DNA of 22,559 nt. Source: GWA1-54-10 sp964349675. GTDB lineage: Bacteria > Patescibacteriota > Minisyncoccia > Phycocordibacterales > SBAW01. Position numbers and translations under genes: made by a program. The notes below the pieces were generated by a model. That model was given only the letters and a program-made list of their open reading frames with translations. It made no database searches and was not told the DNA's origin. Positions within the stretch are counted from its first letter, which is position 1. Each line of letters opens with the position of its first letter. The DNA is taken from NCBI GenBank assembly GCA_964349675.1, contig CAYGHD010000009.1, forward strand, positions 1-22,559, written 5' to 3'. Shown piece after piece: positions 21,923 to 22,559 of this stretch.

Positions 21923-22354
21923 ATGGAAATCTCTGAATGCCTGGTGCCTCCACTGTTTCTTGTTGCAATGGTTGTTGGGACGGTCGCTCTTACAGCAGCT
22001 CCCTCTCTCATTTACTCGACGGCACTGAAGTTGCGGCGGTCTTTGCGGCATTGGAAACCAAAGAACCCCTTCTTGCCTGCGGGCGCCTTTTTAGGCATCT
22101 TGCTGGTCTTGTCTCAAATCGCGCCGCAGGAGATGCCAACAATCACCATCGTGCCGTGCAGATGCCACGAGTCCAGCACCGCGACAAGCGACGAACTGTC
22201 GTGCGTCCTGCGCCCCGGCCGCCTGAGCGAACTACAATCCCTTCCCGTCATCCGAGTCGGCGCCCCCAGCGCCGACTTTTTTATTTGCAAACATGTGGTT
22301 GAAATTAACATGTTTTCTCGCTATGATGCGCGTACATTACAGCATCAGCTGTGA
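21923..22354 (+). CDS. Doubtful ORF: putative two-helix membrane protein
   Basis: The 143-residue ORF starts MEISECLV and has two hydrophobic stretches (about 8-33 and 53-69) joined by a basic segment (KLRRSLRHWKPK), then a Cys-containing hydrophilic tail. No family is recognised. It follows a strong promoter by about 48 nt of leader, with only a weak AAAGG as ribosome site. The problem is that a strong terminator lies inside the reading frame (22254-22282), about 70 nt before the stop codon, so most transcripts would lack a stop. Either the terminator is leaky, the ORF is not real and the transcript is a non-coding RNA, or the gene has lost its proper end. An overlapping frame (21937-22302) has no protein-like features. 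Confidence 0.35.
   Translation: MEISECLVPPLFLVAMVVGTVALTAAPSLIYSTALKLRRSLRHWKPKNPFLPAGAFLGILLVLSQIAPQEMPTITIVPCRCHESSTATSDELSCVLRPGRLSELQSLPVIRVGAPSADFFICKHVVEINMFSRYDARTLQHQL
22254..22282 (+). terminator. Rho-independent terminator
   Basis: An 8-bp GC-rich stem, GTCGGCGC and GCGCCGAC, encloses a 5-nt loop and is followed by six T. An A-T and a G-U pair can extend the base. It ends the transcript begun at about 21875. Confidence 0.92.
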
Positions 22355-22419
22355 TTGTTGCCTGATTGACCTTGCTGTGAAGCAGCTTGCTCAAAGGTAC
22401 TGTGCTTGAATAAAAAATT

Positions 22420-22490
22420 GCCAGATCGTCTAATGGTAGGACAACAGACTCTGAATCTGTTTATCTAGGTTCGAATCCTAGTCTCCCAGC
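22420..22490 (+). tRNA. tRNA-Gln (anticodon CTG), acceptor stem mispaired
   Basis: All arms are visible: D arm GTCT/GGAC around AATGGTA, anticodon stem ACAGA/TCTGT around CTCTGAA with anticodon CTG (22452-22454), a 4-nt variable region, and T arm CTAGG/CCTAG around TTCGAAT. U8 and the T-loop residues are conserved, and the discriminator G fits tRNA-Gln. The acceptor strands TGCCAGA and TCTCCCA pair at five positions but oppose C to C at 3-70 and 4-69. The 3' CCA is not encoded (CAA follows). It may be functional with a weak stem, a pseudogene or an assembly error. The identity as a Gln tRNA is firm. Confidence 0.85.
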
Positions 22491-22559
22491 AAGTTTTTGG
22501 GCGAGAAAGATAGGGCCAAATTAGCTGTCCTTGTGGCTGTACTTACCAAGTGATATGGT

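Noticed and set aside
22491..22559. Sequence after the tRNA as a second tRNA or gene start
   Set aside because: No cloverleaf, ribosome site or convincing ORF is visible in the remaining 69 nt.

Overview
The window looks like a chromosomal segment of a Candidate Phyla Radiation bacterium (Patescibacteria, probably Parcubacteria/Paceibacteria). The basis is the gene set and style: a membrane-anchored family 5 solute-binding protein next to RNase J, a MutY without the usual iron-sulfur cysteines, small anchored proteins with short hydrophobic N-termini, a sortase beside its substrate, a Gmad2-domain protein, an RRM protein, and many genes with a -10 box only 6-8 nt before the start codon. Class or family cannot be fixed from sequence reading alone. 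The standard bacterial code fits.

Layout. The left edge has groES (minus), divergent from a plus-strand run of secG, an anchored oligopeptide-type binding protein, and RNase J (579-4548). RNase J is convergent with mutY, and their stop codons overlap. From 4545 to 21808 every gene is on the minus strand. In map order these are mutY, an RRM protein, a sortase and its MPNTG-bearing substrate, a ZIP metal transporter with two secreted or anchored companions, a SanA/YdcF-type DUF218 protein, a PrkA serine kinase, LexA, an MFS exporter, a small zinc-ribbon-like protein, a DEAD-box helicase, a J-like/S41 protease-like fusion, a cold-shock protein, an AI-2E/PerM family protein, a secreted TIM-barrel-like protein with an SH3-M23 peptidase, a VIT1/CCC1-like transporter, and an anchored Gmad2 protein. 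The right end (plus strand) has a strong promoter and terminator bounding a roughly 400-nt transcript with a doubtful ORF, then a tRNA-Gln(CTG) with a mispaired acceptor stem.

How the genes fit together. Much of the segment concerns the cell envelope (SecG, sortase and substrate, M23 peptidase, DUF218, Gmad2, S41-like protein) and RNA handling (RNase J, DEAD helicase, RRM protein, cold-shock protein). RNase J and the helicase both carry basic Arg/Gly-rich N-terminal tails. LexA and MutY cover DNA damage.

Most notable points: (1) a perfect 41-nt palindrome inserted in frame in mutY, with a diverged copy of the same length upstream of lexA; (2) a recurrent leaderless-type promoter layout; (3) a degenerate J-like domain joined to an S41 domain whose catalytic Lys position is Trp; (4) a LexA whose cleavage dipeptide aligns to Cys-Asp; (5) a prkA gene with foreign-looking codon use, its own leader structure and its own terminator.
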